64,000 nt of DNA. Source: Leminorella richardii (lineage in GTDB: Bacteria; Pseudomonadota; Gammaproteobacteria; Enterobacterales; Enterobacteriaceae). The notes below the pieces were generated by a model. That model saw only the letters and a list, made by a program, of their open reading frames with translations, was not told the DNA's origin and did not search any database. The position numbers and the translations under genes are program-made. Below are positions 61,821 to 64,000 of this stretch, piece after piece. The stretch lies in assembly GCF_900478135.1 (NCBI RefSeq), contig NZ_LS483470.1:2538501-2602500 (forward strand), in the 5' to 3' direction. The stretch's first letter is position 1; every line of letters begins with the position of its first letter.

Positions 61821-62108
61821 TCACCCCGAAGCAATCAACACCCTACTCCCCGGATTACTTTTCTTAAACCGATGATACTGCAAAATCAATTCCGCAAGAT
61901 CGTCATCAACCGCATAGAAATACGCTTCTGGTACATCAAGCGCCGTAGCTAGCCTACAGACCAATTTAAAATCGGGAGAATGGACTTCCTTTTCATATGA
62001 ACTAATACGAGCGCTTGCCGACTCCTCATCCAAGCCAGCGCGAACACCGAGTTCTGCCTGTGTCAGGCCTGCACTTACTCTTGAAATTTTCAGTCTTTTC
62101 CCAATCAC
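61821..62108 (-). CDS. XRE-family transcriptional regulator
   Basis: The 95-residue protein has a Cro/CI HTH (IGKRLKISRVSAGLTQAELGVRAGL...SYEKEVHSPDFKLVCRLATALDVP, about 2-60) and a short tail (ELILQYHRFKK). It is divergent from the Nlp-like gene 162 bp away. It looks like a small prophage or island repressor. Start ATG 62108 gives the standard HTH N-terminus. Confidence 0.8.
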   Translation of the reverse strand: MIGKRLKISRVSAGLTQAELGVRAGLDEESASARISSYEKEVHSPDFKLVCRLATALDVPEAYFYAVDDDLAELILQYHRFKKSNPGSRVLIASG

Positions 62109-62270
62109 AGCAGTAACCTAATTCCTGTTTACATGCAGAAATTATCCGCCTACGAACTCCGCCCCTCTTCATGCATTCCCTTATAAATTCATGTATTACT
62201 TTAATTTGAGTTAAATCAAGAGCATTATTCAAGAGTTGTATGATTTATCACGGTTTAACAAGGAAAATAT

Positions 62271-62573
62271 ATGAATAAACAAACAGCCATAGACTGGCAC
62301 TCTGCCGACGTTATCGCAGCGCTAAAAAAGCGGGGCACCAGCCTAGCAAAACTCTCACGAGAGGCAGGTCTGGCCTCTTCAACGCTGGCAAATGCTCTGG
62401 TACGCCCATGGCCAAAAGGCGAGTGGTTAATTGCAGCAGTAATAGGGCTTCATCCCGAAGAGATTTGGCCCAGCAGATACGTTAAAGAAAGACAAAAGCG
62501 AGCGCCAAAATCACCACTTCCGATATGTATTTGTATCCCCGAAGACAGCACCAACACACAACAAACTGAGTAG
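62271..62573 (+). CDS. Nlp/SfsB (Ner-like) DNA-binding protein
   Basis: The 100-residue protein matches the Ner/Nlp family: IDWHSADVIAALKKRGTSLAKLSREAGLASSTLANALVRPWPKGEWLIAAVIGLHPEEIWPSRY (about 7-70). Phage Mu Ner represses early phage genes, and E. coli Nlp (SfsB) affects maltose genes. AAGGA precedes ATG 62271. The C-terminal 30 residues are variable. It may be a core gene or the last gene of the accessory block. Confidence 0.85.
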   Translation: MNKQTAIDWHSADVIAALKKRGTSLAKLSREAGLASSTLANALVRPWPKGEWLIAAVIGLHPEEIWPSRYVKERQKRAPKSPLPICICIPEDSTNTQQTE

Positions 62574-62717
62574 TGAAAAGAAAATGCATTAACCAACTTG
62601 TCGGGAGTTCTATCTTAAATAAAACAGTGGGGGCTGTTTATATTTACACAACCAGATCAAAATCCTACTGCTCTTTTCCTCTTAAGCTCTTCTTCCCTTC
62701 CTGATATTATCCAAATA

Positions 62718-62757
62718 AATAGAGGGCATTTCCCATGAAAACACCCCCTATCTATTA
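62718..62757 (-). terminator. Possible terminator of the autotransporter gene
   Basis: AATAGAGGG and CCCTATCTATT pair with a 2-nt bulge across a long loop; a T-rich stretch follows on the minus strand. The rest of 62574-62813 shows nothing. Confidence 0.35.
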
Positions 62758-62813
62758 GGTAACCTTTAGGCTCACGTCAATAAAGCGCTACCCATCATGT
62801 CGGCAACCAACAA

Positions 62814-64000
62814 TCAAAAACTATACTTAACCCCAATCGAAGCCTGAGAATCGCGATACCCTTTATCACCAACCTGCTGGGCGACGCTGCCCCATACGTT
62901 TAGCCGGTTGTTAAAGTTGCTTTCAATACCTACTTTGGCTTCTCCAATGTTGCGTGTACCTGTTTGATAATCAGATACATCGTTCATTGTCACACCGAAG
63001 TTCTTTGTATTGTGTAGCCAGTTAATCTCAACAAACGGCTGCAGTGTTCGGCCGGTCTGAGCATCCACCTTACTCTGTGCCTGACGATAGGCGCGCAGGC
63101 CTAAACGCGTGGACAGGTTATCGCCGTTACCAGTGACTCTTGTGCCGTTCGCTTCATAGTGCTTATCAGCATGAACACCCATCCACGTCACCTGCGCTTT
63201 TGGCTGTAGCCAATAGCTTACGCTATCGCTCTGGCTTAGATTAAAGCTGTATCCCGCTTCAATCGACGCTGACCATCCTTTGGAGTGGTATTTCTCTTCT
63301 GAAAGCCCATCGCCCTGAACGGAGTTATTAAACCAGGCGTGCTGTATCCAGCTGTCAACATATAGTCCGGACTTATCCTGCTGGTTGGCATACCAAGTGC
63401 CGTATACCCCGAGCGAATAGCCGTCCACTCTGTTTTTGGACTTGTAAGCGCTGTATTGAGCATCCGTATGGCCACGCGCATAGCCATAGCCCGCCATAAC
63501 GCCTAAATGGAAACGGTCTAAGCCAGTCTGGCTCCACTGAGCGATATCGCCCCCCAGCTGCACTACGTAGCGATTAGTCTGCGTTTTCGCTTGGCCGGAC
63601 TGCGTTTTGCTGCGATTGTGCCCGCCTTCCTGACGCAGCCACATGCTGGTGACTTTCGCCTCACCGGTTAAATAATCGGTATACTGTGTTTCACCTAACC
63701 TATCGTGCAAACGGGAGAGGAATAGCGTATTGGCTGACGCCAGGTTTGCAATATAGCCCCCGATTTCAGGGCGTATGACATGAATACCCCCACCGCTATT
63801 CCCCTCTTCAGGCTGAGATGGAGTTGCAGGATCTGTGGGGTCAGTAGGATCTGTCGGTCCCGTTGGGTCTGTTGGGTCTGTTGGATCTGTCGGATCTGTT
63901 GGGTCAGTGGGATCCGTCGGCTCTTCATAAAGAGCGCTGGTTAGATACCAGTTCTTGCCCGATTTAGCGACGCGATACTCATAAGCGCCGGCAACGACGC
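62814..64000 (-). CDS. Autotransporter, C-terminal barrel and Thr-Asp-Pro repeat linker (5' end outside window)
   Basis: The frame stays open to the window edge, so the gene is partial at its N-terminus. The last ~275 residues form a type V autotransporter beta-barrel (WLRQEGGHNR, VQLGGDI, LGVMAGYGYARG, WLQPKAQVTWMG, ending GVKYSF with the terminal aromatic needed by the BAM complex). Ahead of it is a linker with ten Thr-Asp-Pro-type units (one is Thr-Gly-Pro) at 63829-63919 and a Gly/Ser stretch. The passenger is mostly outside the window. Confidence 0.9.
   Translation of the reverse strand, partial: VVAGAYEYRVAKSGKNWYLTSALYEEPTDPTDPTDPTDPTDPTDPTGPTDPTDPTDPATPSQPEEGNSGGGIHVIRPEIGGYIANLASANTLFLSRLHDRLGETQYTDYLTGEAKVTSMWLRQEGGHNRSKTQSGQAKTQTNRYVVQLGGDIAQWSQTGLDRFHLGVMAGYGYARGHTDAQYSAYKSKNRVDGYSLGVYGTWYANQQDKSGLYVDSWIQHAWFNNSVQGDGLSEEKYHSKGWSASIEAGYSFNLSQSDSVSYWLQPKAQVTWMGVHADKHYEANGTRVTGNGDNLSTRLGLRAYRQAQSKVDAQTGRTLQPFVEINWLHNTKNFGVTMNDVSDYQTGTRNIGEAKVGIESNFNNRLNVWGSVAQQVGDKGYRDSQASIGVKYSF
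63829..63919 (-). repeat. Ten 9-bp tandem repeats encoding Thr-Asp-Pro
   Basis: Units of the ACA-GAT-CCN type, in frame in the autotransporter linker, vary at third positions and once in sequence (TGP). A variable number of copies is likely between strains. Confidence 0.75.

Noticed and set aside
63829..63919. Short tandem repeats considered as a CRISPR array
   Set aside because: Units are 9 bp without spacers and lie in frame inside an autotransporter gene. No CRISPR array or cas gene was seen in the window.

Overview
The window looks like the chromosome of an enterobacterium. Its core genes match Escherichia coli families closely and occur in familiar operons: eno-pyrG-mazG-relA-rlmD, lepA-lepB-rnc-era-recO-pdxJ, rpoE-rseABC, nadK-recN-bamE, ratA-rnfH and smpB-ssrA. 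A tyrosine phenol-lyase/tyrosine permease pair, the moderate core GC and the altered core gene order would suit a member of Budviciaceae such as Leminorella. That placement is inference; no 16S or marker comparison was possible.

Layout. 1-2.1 kb: the end of a Csu-type chaperone-usher fimbrial operon (usher C-terminus and two-domain tip adhesin), then an RraA-family protein that keeps aldolase residues. 2.1-2.9 kb: a ParE/ParD-like toxin-antitoxin pair with a palindromic operator. 2.9-6.3 kb: tpl-tutB with a long AT-rich upstream region holding TyrR-like and CRP-like sites. 6.3-39.3 kb: mostly conserved housekeeping genes with recognisable control sites, namely a sigma-E promoter at rpoE, a sigma-32 promoter at grpE, two LexA boxes at recN, and FNR boxes at grcA and yhjA. 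Core synteny is broken: barA directly faces pdxJ with no acpS downstream of pdxJ, and nadB is missing between rpoE and trmN.

39.3-58.15 kb: an approximately 18.9-kb CP4-57/P4-like genomic island at the 3' end of ssrA (tmRNA), bounded by an 85-bp perfect direct repeat. It carries a P4-type integrase at the left and AlpA, YfjP-like GTPase, WYL regulator and YfjT/lipoprotein genes at the right. The centre is a defence cargo: a PD-(D/E)XK nuclease coupled to an uncharacterised partner; a retron consisting of a structured candidate msr-msd RNA, a 79-aa protein, an XRE regulator and a reverse transcriptase with NAxxH and YVDD motifs (type VI-like); and a very large STAND NTPase with an Mrr-like nuclease domain, broken by one frameshift, followed by a CxxC protein. 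An IS481-family element sits near the right end.

58.15-62.6 kb: a second, very AT-rich accessory segment that starts with a degenerate copy of the tmRNA 3' end. It carries a decayed type II restriction-modification system (m5C methyltransferase and MvaI/BcnI-like endonuclease, both frameshifted) and two small DNA-binding regulators. 62.8-64 kb: the C-terminal part of an autotransporter with a Thr-Asp-Pro repeat linker, running off the window.

The most interesting region is 41.9-52 kb, a stacked defence hotspot. The retron RNA at about 45.34-45.59 kb and the two-gene module at 42.64-44.97 kb are the best candidates for little-described biology.
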